A stretch of DNA of 64,000 nt from an uncultured Acidobacteriota bacterium (GTDB taxonomy: Bacteria; Acidobacteriota; UBA6911; CAINFC01): positions 288,103 through 352,102 of the forward strand of contig CAINFC010000006.1 in the NCBI GenBank assembly GCA_903847975.1, written 5' to 3'. A program made the translations under genes and the position numbers. Positions 1 through 9,145 of this stretch are shown piece after piece; the stretch's first letter is position 1; each line of letters starts with the position of its first letter. A model generated the notes under the pieces. It saw only the letters and a program-made list of their open reading frames with translations. It had not been told where the DNA came from and searched no databases.

Positions 1-593
1 TTTTCCAGGATCTGCTGAGCCTGCTCCACCACGAAGCGGTGGGAGGTGCCATGGAAGCCATAACGACGAACCCCGTATTCCGTGTAATAGGAAAACGGCA
101 AAGCGTAGATATAGGCGTGCTCCGGCATGGTTGCATGGAAGGCCGTGTCGAATACCGCCACCTGGGGAACTCCGGGCATAAGCCTGCGGCAGGCACGAAT
201 GCCTTTCAGGTTCGGCGGGTTATGTAGCGGAGCCAGCACGCTGAGACGATCCACCTCTTTGATCATTTCATCGGTCACCAGGACCGACTGCACAAATTTT
301 TCACCCCCGTGAACCACCCGATGGCCAATGGCGGAAATTTCAGATATGTCCTTGATGGCTCCATTTTCCGGATGGGTCAACAGGCGGAAAACATGGTCCA
401 TGGCGATTTCATGATCCGGCATGTCCACCACCACTTCGCTTTTTCCGCCGCGGGCCGATTCATGCTTGATCTTCCCGCCTTCCTTGAGGCTGATTCGTTC
501 CGCCAGTCCTTTGGCCAGGATCTCCTCGGTGGATGATTCGAACATCTGGTACTTCAGGGAGGAGCTGCCGCTGTTTAGCACTAGTATTATCAT
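1..593 (-). CDS. ackA: Acetate kinase, N-terminal part (cut by window edge)
   Basis: AckA converts acetyl phosphate plus ADP to acetate plus ATP, the substrate-level phosphorylation step after Pta. Only the first 197 codons lie in the window; the reading frame is open to position 1. Both family signatures are visible: the phosphate-binding start LVLNSGSSSLKYQMF just after the initiator, and RYGFHGTSH near the window edge. The start ATG is at 591-593, a few bases after a weak GAG-type ribosome site, and the first codons match the usual AckA start. The gene lies 24 bases downstream of pta on the same strand, the classical pta-ackA arrangement. The C-terminal half cannot be judged. Confidence 0.95.
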   Translation of the reverse strand, partial: MIILVLNSGSSSLKYQMFESSTEEILAKGLAERISLKEGGKIKHESARGGKSEVVVDMPDHEIAMDHVFRLLTHPENGAIKDISEISAIGHRVVHGGEKFVQSVLVTDEMIKEVDRLSVLAPLHNPPNLKGIRACRRLMPGVPQVAVFDTAFHATMPEHAYIYALPFSYYTEYGVRRYGFHGTSHRFVVEQAQQILE

Positions 594-617
594 TCTTTAA
601 CTCTCGGTATCTAAAGA

Positions 618-1619
618 TTAATCCTGGATCGCCTGCACGGCAGTGATCGCTGCAACATTGACGATATCCTCGGCGTTGCAGCCTCGGGAGAGATCGTTGA
701 CCGGCTTTCTCAGACCCTGCAGAACCGGACCGTAGGCATCGGCTTTGGCCAGCCTCTCGGTGAGCTTGTAGCAGATGTTTCCCACGTTCAGATCCGGAAA
801 GATGAGAACATTGGCTTTGCCGGCCACCGGGCTCCCGGGCGATTTCTTCTGGCCGATCCAGTCCACCAGGGCGGCGTCCCCCTGGAGCTCGCCGTCCAGG
901 AGAATATCCGGGCGCCTCTCTTTGGCGATTCGCGTCGCTTCGATAACCTTGTCCGCCAGCGGATCGGAGGCGCTGCCCTTGGTGGAAAAACAGAGCATGG
1001 CTACCCGGGGCTCCATTCCCAGCAGGCCCTTCATGTTCATGGCGCTTTGGATGGCAATCTCCGCCAGCTCTTCCGCATTGGGGTTGATCACCAGACCGCA
1101 GTCGGCAAAGACCAGAACGCCGTTTTCTCCATAGGGACAATCCGGCACGATCATGACGAAAAAGCTGGACACCAGCTTGTATCCGGGAGCTGTTTTTAAA
1201 ATCTGCAGGGCCGGGCGAACCGTATCGGCCGTGGAGTGGGTGGCGCCGGAAACCTGCCCGTCGGCATAATTGTTGTGCACCATCATGCAGCCGAAATAGA
1301 GCGGATCCAACATGGTTTCTTTTGCTTTTTCCAGGCTGAGTCCTTTTTGCTTGCGAAGTTCGTAAAACTGCTGCACAAACGGCTCATACCAGGAGGACTG
1401 CGCCGGGCTCACTACCGTGCAGCCGCGGATATCCGCGCCCGCCTTGCGGGCCGTTTCCGAAATTTTCTCTTCCGAGCCGATCAGGATCACCTGGGCCAGG
1501 CCAAGTTCCACGATCTTCTGCGCGGCGATTACCGTCCTCGGATCATCGGCTTCCGGCAGAGTGATGCGCTTCTGCGCCGCCTTTGCTTTCGCAAAGATGG
1601 TCTCCATCACATTGGGCAT
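618..1619 (-). CDS. pta: Phosphate acetyltransferase (single-domain type)
   Basis: Pta transfers the acetyl group of acetyl-CoA to phosphate, making acetyl phosphate for AckA. The 333-residue product is the short form with only the PTA_PTB catalytic domain; the N-terminal regulatory domains of the long enterobacterial Pta are absent. The family segment SGATHSTADTVRPAL is present. An in-frame upstream ATG exists (1640), but the ATG at 1617-1619 has an AGGAGAT ribosome site at the right distance and gives the usual family N-terminus. It is transcribed with ackA; the AT-rich 1620-1731 gap to the divergent tadA probably holds promoters for both directions. Confidence 0.95.
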   Translation of the reverse strand: MPNVMETIFAKAKAAQKRITLPEADDPRTVIAAQKIVELGLAQVILIGSEEKISETARKAGADIRGCTVVSPAQSSWYEPFVQQFYELRKQKGLSLEKAKETMLDPLYFGCMMVHNNYADGQVSGATHSTADTVRPALQILKTAPGYKLVSSFFVMIVPDCPYGENGVLVFADCGLVINPNAEELAEIAIQSAMNMKGLLGMEPRVAMLCFSTKGSASDPLADKVIEATRIAKERRPDILLDGELQGDAALVDWIGQKKSPGSPVAGKANVLIFPDLNVGNICYKLTERLAKADAYGPVLQGLRKPVNDLSRGCNAEDIVNVAAITAVQAIQD

Positions 1620-1731
1620 AACGAGATCTCCTGTATTCAATAAATAGTATGAAAAATGTTATTAATATTTTGCGGATGATTCTATGTCGCCCGGGCGGCG
1701 ATGTCAACCAAAATGGGAAAGGGAAAGCAAA

Positions 1732-2271
1732 ATGGATATCTCGCTGGAAAGAGATGAGCAGCACGAGCATTTCATGGAAATTGCATTGCGGGAAGCCCGT
1801 GGCGCGGCGGCCTCGGGCGAGGTTCCCGTAGGAGCGGTGCTGGTTCTGGATGACCGCATCCTGGCCTGCGGTCACAACCGCTCCATCCGGTCCATGGACC
1901 CCACCGCGCATGCCGAAATGGAAGCCCTGCGCCAGGGGGCGCAGGTTCTGGGAAACTACCGGATGGAAGGATGCCGCCTGTACGTGACCAAGGAACCCTG
2001 CCTTATGTGCTGCGGCGCCATGATCCATGCGCGCATCCGTGAGCTGATCGTCGGTGCCCGCGATGAAAAAAGCGGCGCGGTCTGGTCCCGGGCACAGCTG
2101 TTGGATCTGCCGTGGCTCAACCATCGCATTATCAGCCGTTTCGGTATCCTGGAAGAAAGCTGCCGTTCGGTTTTGCAGGACTTTTTCCAGCAGCGCCGGG
2201 AAACCCGGAAAAAGGAAAAATCTTCCGCCGATCCGCTTCCTTCCCTGGAAAATGAGCCCCAGGTATGGTAA
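1732..2271 (+). CDS. tadA: tRNA-specific adenosine(34) deaminase
   Basis: TadA deaminates the wobble adenosine of tRNA-Arg(ACG) to inosine. The cytidine-deaminase fold is clear: the zinc/catalytic HAEME motif near residue 60 and the PCLMCC zinc site about 30 residues later. The 179 residues include a charged C-terminal tail of about 20 residues beyond the usual core. An ATG further upstream (1684) is in frame, but the ATG at 1732 follows a purine-rich GGGAAAGGGAAAG leader and gives the normal N-terminus. A tRNA-Ser gene begins 13 bases after its stop. Confidence 0.93.
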   Translation: MDISLERDEQHEHFMEIALREARGAAASGEVPVGAVLVLDDRILACGHNRSIRSMDPTAHAEMEALRQGAQVLGNYRMEGCRLYVTKEPCLMCCGAMIHARIRELIVGARDEKSGAVWSRAQLLDLPWLNHRIISRFGILEESCRSVLQDFFQQRRETRKKEKSSADPLPSLENEPQVW

Positions 2272-2284
2272 ATATAAGGCGTCT

Positions 2285-2378
2285 GGAGGGGTACCGAAGT
2301 GGTCGTAACGGGCTCGACTCGAAATCGAGTTGTCTGCCAAAAGCGGGCACGTGGGTTCGAATCCCACCCCCTCCGCCA
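2285..2378 (+). tRNA. tRNA-Ser (anticodon CGA)
   Basis: A 94-base class II tRNA: acceptor arm GGAGGGG pairs with CCCCTCC, discriminator G and an encoded CCA. The anticodon stem CTCGA/TCGAG encloses the loop CTCGAAA with anticodon CGA. The variable arm is long, as expected for serine, and the T arm carries GGTTCGAATCC. It reads UCG codons. Confidence 0.95.
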
Positions 2379-2401
2379 TTCTCGCTTACGCTATCTGCAT
2401 C

Positions 2402-2929
2402 ATGATCTGCGCGTTTCAAGGGAAAAAGCCCAGGATTGCGGACTCGGCGTTTATTGAGGAAACGGCTCGGGTAATCGGAGAGGTGGAAATCGGAGCCCAT
2501 TCCAGCGTCTGGTTCTATACGGTGATTCGAGGAGATGTCCACTTCATTCGAATCGGCGAAGCGACCAATGTGCAGGATCATTCAGTCCTGCACGTCGAAA
2601 ATGGCCAATATCCCCTGGAGATTGGCGACCAGGTGACCATAGGTCACTCGGTGGTTCTTCACGGGTGCCGCATCGGGTCCCGATGCCTGATCGGCATCGG
2701 GGCCATCGTACTTAACGATGTGGTGGTGGGGGAGAATTCCGTGGTAGGTGCCGGAGCCCTTTTGCCGGAGCATACGGTCGTACCTCCCGGGAGCCTGGTG
2801 TTGGGAGTTCCCGGAAAAATCGTCCGCGAAGTGAGTGTGGAAGAAATCGAGCGGATCCGGAGGTCCGCGACGAACTACGTTCAATATAAAGAGCAGTACA
2901 GGAATGATGGTTATGGTGCGCGCGGTTAA
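2402..2929 (+). CDS. Gamma-class carbonic anhydrase family protein
   Basis: A left-handed beta-helix (hexapeptide repeat) protein of the YrdA/PaaY/CaiE group, related to the gamma carbonic anhydrase Cam. It shows the family series RGDVHFIRIGEATNVQDHS, then LHV and GHSVVLHGCRIG, which supply the metal-binding histidines. Length from the chosen ATG is 175 residues, normal for the family. The frame is open further upstream, but that part is the tRNA-Ser gene, so the first ATG after the tRNA is used; no strong ribosome site is visible. Its last 17 bases overlap the start of hisS. Physiological activity (CO2 hydration or another acyl-related role) cannot be told from sequence. Confidence 0.85.
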   Translation: MICAFQGKKPRIADSAFIEETARVIGEVEIGAHSSVWFYTVIRGDVHFIRIGEATNVQDHSVLHVENGQYPLEIGDQVTIGHSVVLHGCRIGSRCLIGIGAIVLNDVVVGENSVVGAGALLPEHTVVPPGSLVLGVPGKIVREVSVEEIERIRRSATNYVQYKEQYRNDGYGARG

Positions 2930-4187
2930 AGGAACCAAAGACATCCTGCCGGAGGAAATGCCCCGCTGGCAGCTGATTGAATCCACGGCCCGAAACATTT
3001 TTGCCACCTTCGGTTTCGAAGAGATCCGCACTCCGCTCTTCGAGGAGACGGAATTGTTCCACCGGGGAATCGGAGAAGCCACGGACGTGGTTTCCAAGGA
3101 GATGTACACTTTTCCGGACCGGTCCGGGAACTCCCTGACCTTGCGGCCGGAAATGACGGCCTCCGTCGTGCGGGCCACCATCGAACATCGCCTGGAACTT
3201 TACCGCAACCCCTTGCGCCTGTTTTACATCGGCCCGATGTTCCGCTATGAGCGGCCCCAGAAAGGCCGTTACCGGCAATTTCACCAGATCGGCGCGGAGG
3301 TCATCGGCTCGGACCACCCGGCCATCGAGGCGGAAGCGATCGAAATGCTCCTCCTTCTTCTGGAAAGACTGCAGGTCCGGGGAAGCGAGCTGGTCATCAA
3401 CTCCATCGGCTGCCCTTCCTGCCGGCCGGATTTCCTGAACCTTCTGCGGAATGCGGTTTCGGAAAAACTGGAACGGTTCTGCGCCGATTGCCGCGACCGC
3501 TCTTCGCGCAACGTCCTGCGCGTGCTGGACTGCAAGCAGGAAACCTGCCAGGAGCCGATCGAAAGCCTTCCGGCCATTTCCGACCATCTGTGTGAAGGCT
3601 GCCGCAGCCATTTCCTGCAGTTTCGCTCCTGGCTGGAAAAACGACGGGTCCCCTATCAGGTGCGGTCCCGTCTGGTTCGCGGCCTGGATTACTATGAGAA
3701 AACCACCTTCGAGATTTCCAACGGGCTGCTCGGAGCACAGAATGCGCTGGCCGGGGGCGGCCGGTATGACGGCCTTTCCGCTCTGCTCGGAGGGAAGCCA
3801 TCCAAGGGCTTCGGCTTCGCCATGGGGATGGAGCGGCTGGTTCTGGCGCTGCCGGAAGAAGCAGTCAAGGAAAGCTCCTCGACCCCGGAGCTATGCCTGG
3901 TACCCCTCGGAGAAAAAGCACTGGAGGTAGCCGCGGGAGTAGCCTCGAAGATCCGGCAGGCGGGAAAGGGCTGTTACCTGGAATACGAAGCCCGCAGCCT
4001 GAAGGCCGCCCTGCGGTCGGCCGATCGGATCCGGGCGCGATGGGCGCTGATTCTGGGGGATAACGAACTGCAGACGGGCCAGTGGGTATTAAAGGATCTG
4101 ACGGCGCAAACACAGCGGCTCATTACGGAAACCGAACTTCTGGAAGCCTGCGCCTCCGGAGCCGGTAAAACTCAAATTCTATTCTGA
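2913..4187 (+). CDS. hisS: Histidine--tRNA ligase
   Basis: Class II aminoacyl-tRNA synthetase that charges tRNA-His. The 424-residue product begins with the typical VKGTKDILPEEM start; motif 2 (FRYERPQKGRYRQFHQIGAE), the histidine-specific LVRGLDYYEKTTFE, and motif 3 (GFGFAMGMERL) are all present, followed by the anticodon-binding domain. Three ATGs lie close together at 2904, 2907 and 2913; the last has AGGA nine bases upstream and gives the family N-terminus. The start overlaps the carbonic-anhydrase-like gene by 17 bases, which suggests coupled translation. aspS follows after 13 bases. Confidence 0.96.
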   Translation: MVRAVKGTKDILPEEMPRWQLIESTARNIFATFGFEEIRTPLFEETELFHRGIGEATDVVSKEMYTFPDRSGNSLTLRPEMTASVVRATIEHRLELYRNPLRLFYIGPMFRYERPQKGRYRQFHQIGAEVIGSDHPAIEAEAIEMLLLLLERLQVRGSELVINSIGCPSCRPDFLNLLRNAVSEKLERFCADCRDRSSRNVLRVLDCKQETCQEPIESLPAISDHLCEGCRSHFLQFRSWLEKRRVPYQVRSRLVRGLDYYEKTTFEISNGLLGAQNALAGGGRYDGLSALLGGKPSKGFGFAMGMERLVLALPEEAVKESSSTPELCLVPLGEKALEVAAGVASKIRQAGKGCYLEYEARSLKAALRSADRIRARWALILGDNELQTGQWVLKDLTAQTQRLITETELLEACASGAGKTQILF

Positions 4188-4200
4188 AGATGGCAAGGAT

Positions 4201-5997
4201 ATGGAAGAATCAAAACTCAAGGTAGTACCCCTGGGATCTTTTCAGCGGACCAGGTACTGCGGTCAGGTTAACGCGGAAGATATCGGGAAGTCCATTCGCC
4301 TGTGCGGCTGGGTCGACAGCGTTCGCGACCTGGGAGCATTGCTGTTTGTGCGCCTGCGGGACCGGGAAGGAGTCATCCAGGTCGTTTTCAAGAGCGACAC
4401 CGATGAAGATCTGCGGCGCCGCGCCGAGGGCCTTCGTTCGGAATTCGTCATCGGCATTTCCGGAGTTGTGGCCGCCCGCACCGCGGAAAACGTCAATTCC
4501 CAGATGGCTACCGGGGAAATCGAGGTGCTGGCCGAAGAGCTGCTGCTGCTCAACACGGCCGAGACACCGCCTTTTGAAATCGGAGACGATACGACCGCTT
4601 CGGAGGATCTGCGCCTGAAATACAGATACCTGGATTTGCGGCGTCCGGTGGTGCTGAAAAATTTCCGCCTGCGGCATCAACTAAGTCTGGAGGTCCGGGA
4701 CTACATGGATCAGCAGGGCTTCTTCGAGATCGAGACTCCTTTCCTGACCAAGTCCACTCCGGAAGGTGCCCGGGACTTCCTGGTTCCCAGCCGGGTCCAT
4801 GAGGGGTGCTTCTACGCTCTGCCGCAGTCTCCGCAGATCTTCAAGCAGATCCTGATGATTTCCGGCTTCGACCGTTATTTCCAGATTGTGCGATGCTTTC
4901 GGGATGAAGACCTGCGGGCCGACCGGCAGCCGGAGTTCACCCAGATCGATATTGAGATTTCTTTCCCCCATTACGATGTCCTGTTCGGAATCATTGAAGG
5001 GATGATGAAGCGGCTCTTCCGGCTCTCCGGGATAGAAGTCCCCACTCCTTTCCTGCGCCTGCCTTATGATGAAGTAATGGAACGGTTCGGTAGCGACAAG
5101 CCGGACATGCGCTTCGCCCTGGAGCTTTGCGAGCTGGGAGCCGCTTTTCAGCAGACCTCCTTCGAGGCCTTCCGGCGCGTGCTGGATCATAACGGCCGCA
5201 TCAAGGGACTTCGAATTCCCGGAGGGGCGCAGTATTCCCGCAACCAGATTGACCACTGGACCGAGCTGGTCCGGCAGAACGGAGCGTCGGGCCTGGCCTG
5301 GATCCGCAGCACGGAAGGAGGACTGCGCTCCTCTCTGGACAAGGTGCTCCGGCCGGGGGAAGCGGAGGCCGTATTCCAGGCTGCCGGCGGGACGAAGGAT
5401 GACCTTTTGCTGATGGTGGCCGATGCCAAAGCCCAGAAGGTATTCGATTGCCTGAATGCCCTCCGGCTGGCTGTGGGCCGGAAGGAGAAGCATGCCGAGA
5501 GCGGACGCTACGCATTTTTATGGGTGGTCGATTTCCCGATGTTCGAGTATCATGAGGAGGATCGCCGTTTTTACGCCTGCCACCATCCGTTTACTTCTCC
5601 CAAAGACGAAGACGTGGCCTATCTGACCACCGATCCCGGTCGGGTCAAAGCGAAGGCCTACGACCTGGTTCTCAACGGGACGGAGCTGGGCGGAGGCTCC
5701 ATTCGTATTCATGACATGCAGATCCAGAAGGAGGTTTTCCGCTCCCTGGGGCTGACCGATCAGGAGACCGCGGAAAAATTCGGCTTTTTCCTGGAGGCGC
5801 TGCGCTACGGAACTCCGCCGCACGGGGGCATCGCCCTGGGGTTGGACCGCCTGGTCATGCTTCTCTCGGGGGAAAAGTCCATTCGCGACGTGATCGCTTT
5901 CCCAAAAACCGCGCGCGGCACCTGCCTGATGTCCGACTCTCCGTCCGCCGTGCGGGATGAGCAGCTGAAAGAGCTGCACATCCGTCTGGACCATTAG
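4201..5997 (+). CDS. aspS: Aspartate--tRNA ligase, bacterial type
   Basis: Bacterial AspRS of 598 residues: an N-terminal OB anticodon-binding domain (YCGQVNAEDIGKSIRLCGWV), the class II catalytic core with motif 2 FRDEDLRADRQPEFTQ, the inserted GAD domain in the middle, and motif 3 GIALGLDRLVML near the end. In the anticodon domain the segment reads RDLGALLF; discriminating bacterial AspRS enzymes carry leucine here whereas many non-discriminating ones have histidine (RDHGG). This suggests, but does not prove, charging of tRNA-Asp only. The gene sits in a run hisS-aspS-mutL with gaps of 13 and 6 bases. Confidence 0.96.
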   Translation: MEESKLKVVPLGSFQRTRYCGQVNAEDIGKSIRLCGWVDSVRDLGALLFVRLRDREGVIQVVFKSDTDEDLRRRAEGLRSEFVIGISGVVAARTAENVNSQMATGEIEVLAEELLLLNTAETPPFEIGDDTTASEDLRLKYRYLDLRRPVVLKNFRLRHQLSLEVRDYMDQQGFFEIETPFLTKSTPEGARDFLVPSRVHEGCFYALPQSPQIFKQILMISGFDRYFQIVRCFRDEDLRADRQPEFTQIDIEISFPHYDVLFGIIEGMMKRLFRLSGIEVPTPFLRLPYDEVMERFGSDKPDMRFALELCELGAAFQQTSFEAFRRVLDHNGRIKGLRIPGGAQYSRNQIDHWTELVRQNGASGLAWIRSTEGGLRSSLDKVLRPGEAEAVFQAAGGTKDDLLLMVADAKAQKVFDCLNALRLAVGRKEKHAESGRYAFLWVVDFPMFEYHEEDRRFYACHHPFTSPKDEDVAYLTTDPGRVKAKAYDLVLNGTELGGGSIRIHDMQIQKEVFRSLGLTDQETAEKFGFFLEALRYGTPPHGGIALGLDRLVMLLSGEKSIRDVIAFPKTARGTCLMSDSPSAVRDEQLKELHIRLDH

Positions 5998-6003
5998 CCG
6001 GTC

Positions 6004-7926
6004 ATGTCAAAAATCAAGGTCCTGCCGGAAGTCCTGGCCAATCAGATCGCCGCAGGCGAAATCGTAGAGCGACCTGCTTCGGCGGCCAAGGAACTCCTGG
6101 AAAACGCCCTGGACGCAGGAGCGCAATCCGTCCAGGCGGAGGTGCAGGAGGGCGGCAAACGACTGATACGCGTGCGCGATGACGGGGAGGGTATGGGCCG
6201 CGACGATGCGTTGCTGGCGTTCGAGCACCATGCTACCAGCAAGATTCGATGCACGGAAGACCTTCTGGCCATTCGAACCCTGGGATTTCGGGGGGAAGCG
6301 CTTCCGGCCATCGCCTCCGTCTCCCGCGTGACCCTGCGGACCATTCCACGCGGCGGGGACCGGCCGGGCTCTGCCCTGGGCACCGAAATCCGAATCCATG
6401 GCGGAATCATCAAGTCCTCCAGGGAAATAACCTGGAGTCAGGGAACGGAAGTAACCGTCGAGGATCTTTTCTACAATATCCCTGCCCGCCGCAAGTTCCT
6501 CAAAAACACCGACACCGAATTTCAGAACCTGATGCGGCTCTGCACCCACTATGCCCTTTCCAATCCTGAAGTGGCCTTCACCCTGCAGCACAACCAGCGC
6601 ACGGTATTCGCCCATTCCGCCGCCTGCGACCACCACGAGAGGATGTATCAGGTCCTCGGCAAGGACCTGTTCGGCCACCTGATGCCCGTAGATGCCGAGC
6701 GGGAGGGATACCGGCTGTCCGGCCGGGTCGGCAAGCCGCACGAGTCCCGCAAGCATCCCTATTCCCAGTTTATCTTTGTCAACCGTAGAATGGTGCGCGA
6801 CCGGTTTCTGTTTCGGGCCATCCTGGATGCCTACGGAAACTCCCTGCCCAAGGGCAGCTACCCGGTGGTGGTTCTGTTTCTGGAGCTCCCTCCGGAAGAC
6901 GTGGACGTGAACGTTCATCCCGCCAAAACGGAAATCCGCTTTCACCGGCCGGAAAGGGTTCGCGATCTGGTCCAGAGTACCCTCTTCGATGCATTCCGAA
7001 AATCCGTTTCCGTTCCCAGTTTTTTCCTTCCGGACCCCTTCCGGGAAAGCGGCCGGCCGGTTCCGGCTCCGCAAGCCGAAAGCGTTACCGCCGAAATTTT
7101 CGCCCCTTCCGCGGCCCCTGCTGATTGGCCGCTGGTAGCGGAAACGGCTGCCGCTATGACTTCTTCGTCAACTGCCATTCCCGAGGAAGTCCACCGGACG
7201 GACGCCTTGCCGTCCGAGAAGGTATATGTTTCCGCCCTCTGGCCCTCCGAAAAAGGGGCAGCGGCCGATGATCACGATCCCGTCAGCCGCTCTTCGCTGA
7301 TCAGCGAGTGGGACCTGCAGTCGAGAGAGGAGCGGACTTCCACTCTCTTTTCCGGTTTCTGGACCGCCATCGGCCAGCTGTTCAACACCTACATTCTCGC
7401 TTCCGACGGAGAAGGGCTGCTGCTTTTCGATCAGCACGTGGCCCACGAAAGGATTCTTTTTGAAAAGCTGCTTTCCCAGATGGAAGGGAATCAGCTGACC
7501 CAGCACAGGCTGCTGGTTCCCATCACTCTGGACCTCTCGCCGACGGAGATCAGCCAGTTTGACAGCCTGGCTCCTGTGCTGGCCAGAGCCGGCTTTGAGG
7601 CCGAAGGATTCGGGGGCAATACCATCGTCATCAAGGCGGTGCCGGCGATCCTGGCGGAAAAGGACTGTCGGCGGTTTATCCGGGAAATTCTTGAATTGTA
7701 CGGAGGCGATTCCAGGGAATCCGGTATGGAGGAGTACTGCCGCCGGCTGGCCTCCGCCGTAGCCTGCAAAGCAGCGATTAAAGCCAACACCTCCCTTTCC
7801 CCGGAGGGGATGCAAATCCTGCTGAACGAGCTGCGCAAGGCCAAGCACCCGCACACCTGCCCGCATGGCAGGCCGATCATTTTCAAGCTGGATCGGAAAG
7901 AGATAGAAAAGCGCTTTCAGCGCTGA
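6004..7926 (+). CDS. mutL: DNA mismatch repair protein MutL (endonuclease-type)
   Basis: MutL links mismatch recognition by MutS to strand removal. The N-terminal GHKL ATPase has ENALDAGA, DDGEGMG and TLGFRGEALPAI. After a Pro/Ala/Ser-rich linker (about residues 340-440) comes the dimerisation domain, with DQHVAHERILFE, ACKAAIKA and CPHGRP. These match the metal-binding DQHA(x2)E(x4)E-type motif and partners of nicking-competent MutL proteins; the single change is Ala to Val in the first motif. This implies a MutH-independent, nicking MutL. The 640-residue length is normal. It starts six bases after aspS. Confidence 0.95.
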   Translation: MSKIKVLPEVLANQIAAGEIVERPASAAKELLENALDAGAQSVQAEVQEGGKRLIRVRDDGEGMGRDDALLAFEHHATSKIRCTEDLLAIRTLGFRGEALPAIASVSRVTLRTIPRGGDRPGSALGTEIRIHGGIIKSSREITWSQGTEVTVEDLFYNIPARRKFLKNTDTEFQNLMRLCTHYALSNPEVAFTLQHNQRTVFAHSAACDHHERMYQVLGKDLFGHLMPVDAEREGYRLSGRVGKPHESRKHPYSQFIFVNRRMVRDRFLFRAILDAYGNSLPKGSYPVVVLFLELPPEDVDVNVHPAKTEIRFHRPERVRDLVQSTLFDAFRKSVSVPSFFLPDPFRESGRPVPAPQAESVTAEIFAPSAAPADWPLVAETAAAMTSSSTAIPEEVHRTDALPSEKVYVSALWPSEKGAAADDHDPVSRSSLISEWDLQSREERTSTLFSGFWTAIGQLFNTYILASDGEGLLLFDQHVAHERILFEKLLSQMEGNQLTQHRLLVPITLDLSPTEISQFDSLAPVLARAGFEAEGFGGNTIVIKAVPAILAEKDCRRFIREILELYGGDSRESGMEEYCRRLASAVACKAAIKANTSLSPEGMQILLNELRKAKHPHTCPHGRPIIFKLDRKEIEKRFQR

Positions 7927-7961
7927 AACGGAAGGGGTTGCGGCTGGTGCCGCTTCTGCTG

Positions 7962-8930
7962 TTACCGGCCTGCGGCCACAGGAGCGCGGGATTCGATAAC
8001 CCCCATGGAGCGGAACTTGCGGTAGCGCTCGTTAAGCCTGGTTTCCACATCGATAGCCAGGAGGTCCTCGAGGTGGCGGCGAAGGTGATTTTTCAGGATT
8101 TCCGCAGCCGCATCGTGATCGGCATGAGCGCCATTTTCCGGTTCCGGTACCACTTCGTCGATCAGGCCGAAAGAGAGCAGATCCTCCGCTGTTATTTTCA
8201 GCGCCTGTGCGGCCTCGCGCATGTGCTCCTGATCCTTCCACAGGATGGCGGAGCATCCCTCCGGAGAAATGACCGAATAGAAGGAATTCTCGAGCATGAG
8301 AATCCGGTCCCCCACGGCAATGCCAAGCGCACCGCCGCTACCGCCTTCTCCTATGACGACTACGAGGATGGGAATGGTCAAAGCGGCCATCTCCCGGATA
8401 TTCAGAGCAATCGCTTCCGCCTGGCCTCGCTCCTCCGCACCTATGCTGGGATAGGCGCCCGGAGTATCCACCAGGGTGATGAGCGGCCGCTGGTACTTTT
8501 CGGCCATTTTCATGACCCGGAGCGCCTTTCGATACCCTTCGGGGTTGGCGCACCCGAAATTCCGGTACTGGCGCTCTTTGAGATCTCTTCCTTTCTGGTG
8601 GCCGATCACCATCACCTGCCGGCCTTCAAAATGGGCCATGCCGCAAATAATAGCCGGGTCGTCGGCGAAACGGCGGTCTCCGTGTATTTCCTGAAAATCG
8701 CTGAAAATACGGTGGATGTAGTCAAGAGTATAAGGTCGTTTTTCGTGCCGGGCCAGCTGCGTCTTTTTCCAGATGGAATCCAGCTTATCTCTTTCCGCCT
8801 GCAAAAGTCCCATTTCCTGGCGAAGCTGTTTAATTTTTTCCTCGCTGGAATCGCTGTCGATATTGGATTCCAGCTCCCGGATACGCTTCTGCAACAGTTC
8901 AATTTGTGCTTTTGGATCGCTATTATTCAT
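7962..8930 (-). CDS. accA: Acetyl-CoA carboxylase carboxyltransferase subunit alpha
   Basis: AccA and AccD together move the carboxyl group from carboxybiotin to acetyl-CoA, the first step of fatty-acid synthesis. The 322-residue product has the N-terminal coiled coil (residues 5-50) and the crotonase-type core with [11 protein letters not shown], the oxyanion segment [20 protein letters not shown], and [15 protein letters not shown]. It stands alone here, convergent with mutL, with accD elsewhere as in many bacteria. A tRNA-Asn gene lies about 50 bases upstream on the same strand. Confidence 0.96.
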   Translation of the reverse strand: MNNSDPKAQIELLQKRIRELESNIDSDSSEEKIKQLRQEMGLLQAERDKLDSIWKKTQLARHEKRPYTLDYIHRIFSDFQEIHGDRRFADDPAIICGMAHFEGRQVMVIGHQKGRDLKERQYRNFGCANPEGYRKALRVMKMAEKYQRPLITLVDTPGAYPSIGAEERGQAEAIALNIREMAALTIPILVVVIGEGGSGGALGIAVGDRILMLENSFYSVISPEGCSAILWKDQEHMREAAQALKITAEDLLSFGLIDEVVPEPENGAHADHDAAAEILKNHLRRHLEDLLAIDVETRLNERYRKFRSMGVIESRAPVAAGR

Positions 8931-8983
8931 TCTCTAGTTTTATAATATGTGCGGCAGTTTTAGAAGGTCGGACGGCAAAAAAA

Positions 8984-9058
8984 TGGCTCCTGAGGTAGGA
9001 CTCGAACCTACAACCCTCCGGTTAACAGCCGGATGCTCTGCCATTGAGCTACTCAGGA
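8984..9058 (-). tRNA. tRNA-Asn (anticodon GTT)
   Basis: On the minus strand the acceptor TCCTGAG pairs with CTCAGGA, followed by G and an encoded CCA. The anticodon stem TCCGG/CCGGA encloses CTGTTAA, giving anticodon GTT; the T arm contains GGTTCGAGTCC. It lies between accA and the divergent recombinase gene, and a T-run follows its 3' end on the transcribed strand. Confidence 0.95.
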
Positions 9059-9145
9059 GCATGAACCTGATCGGTAAAAAGAGTTCATACGTTACCAAAT
9101 TCTTAAGGGAGTGTCAATCCTAGATTGAATGGAAATCCAGGTGTT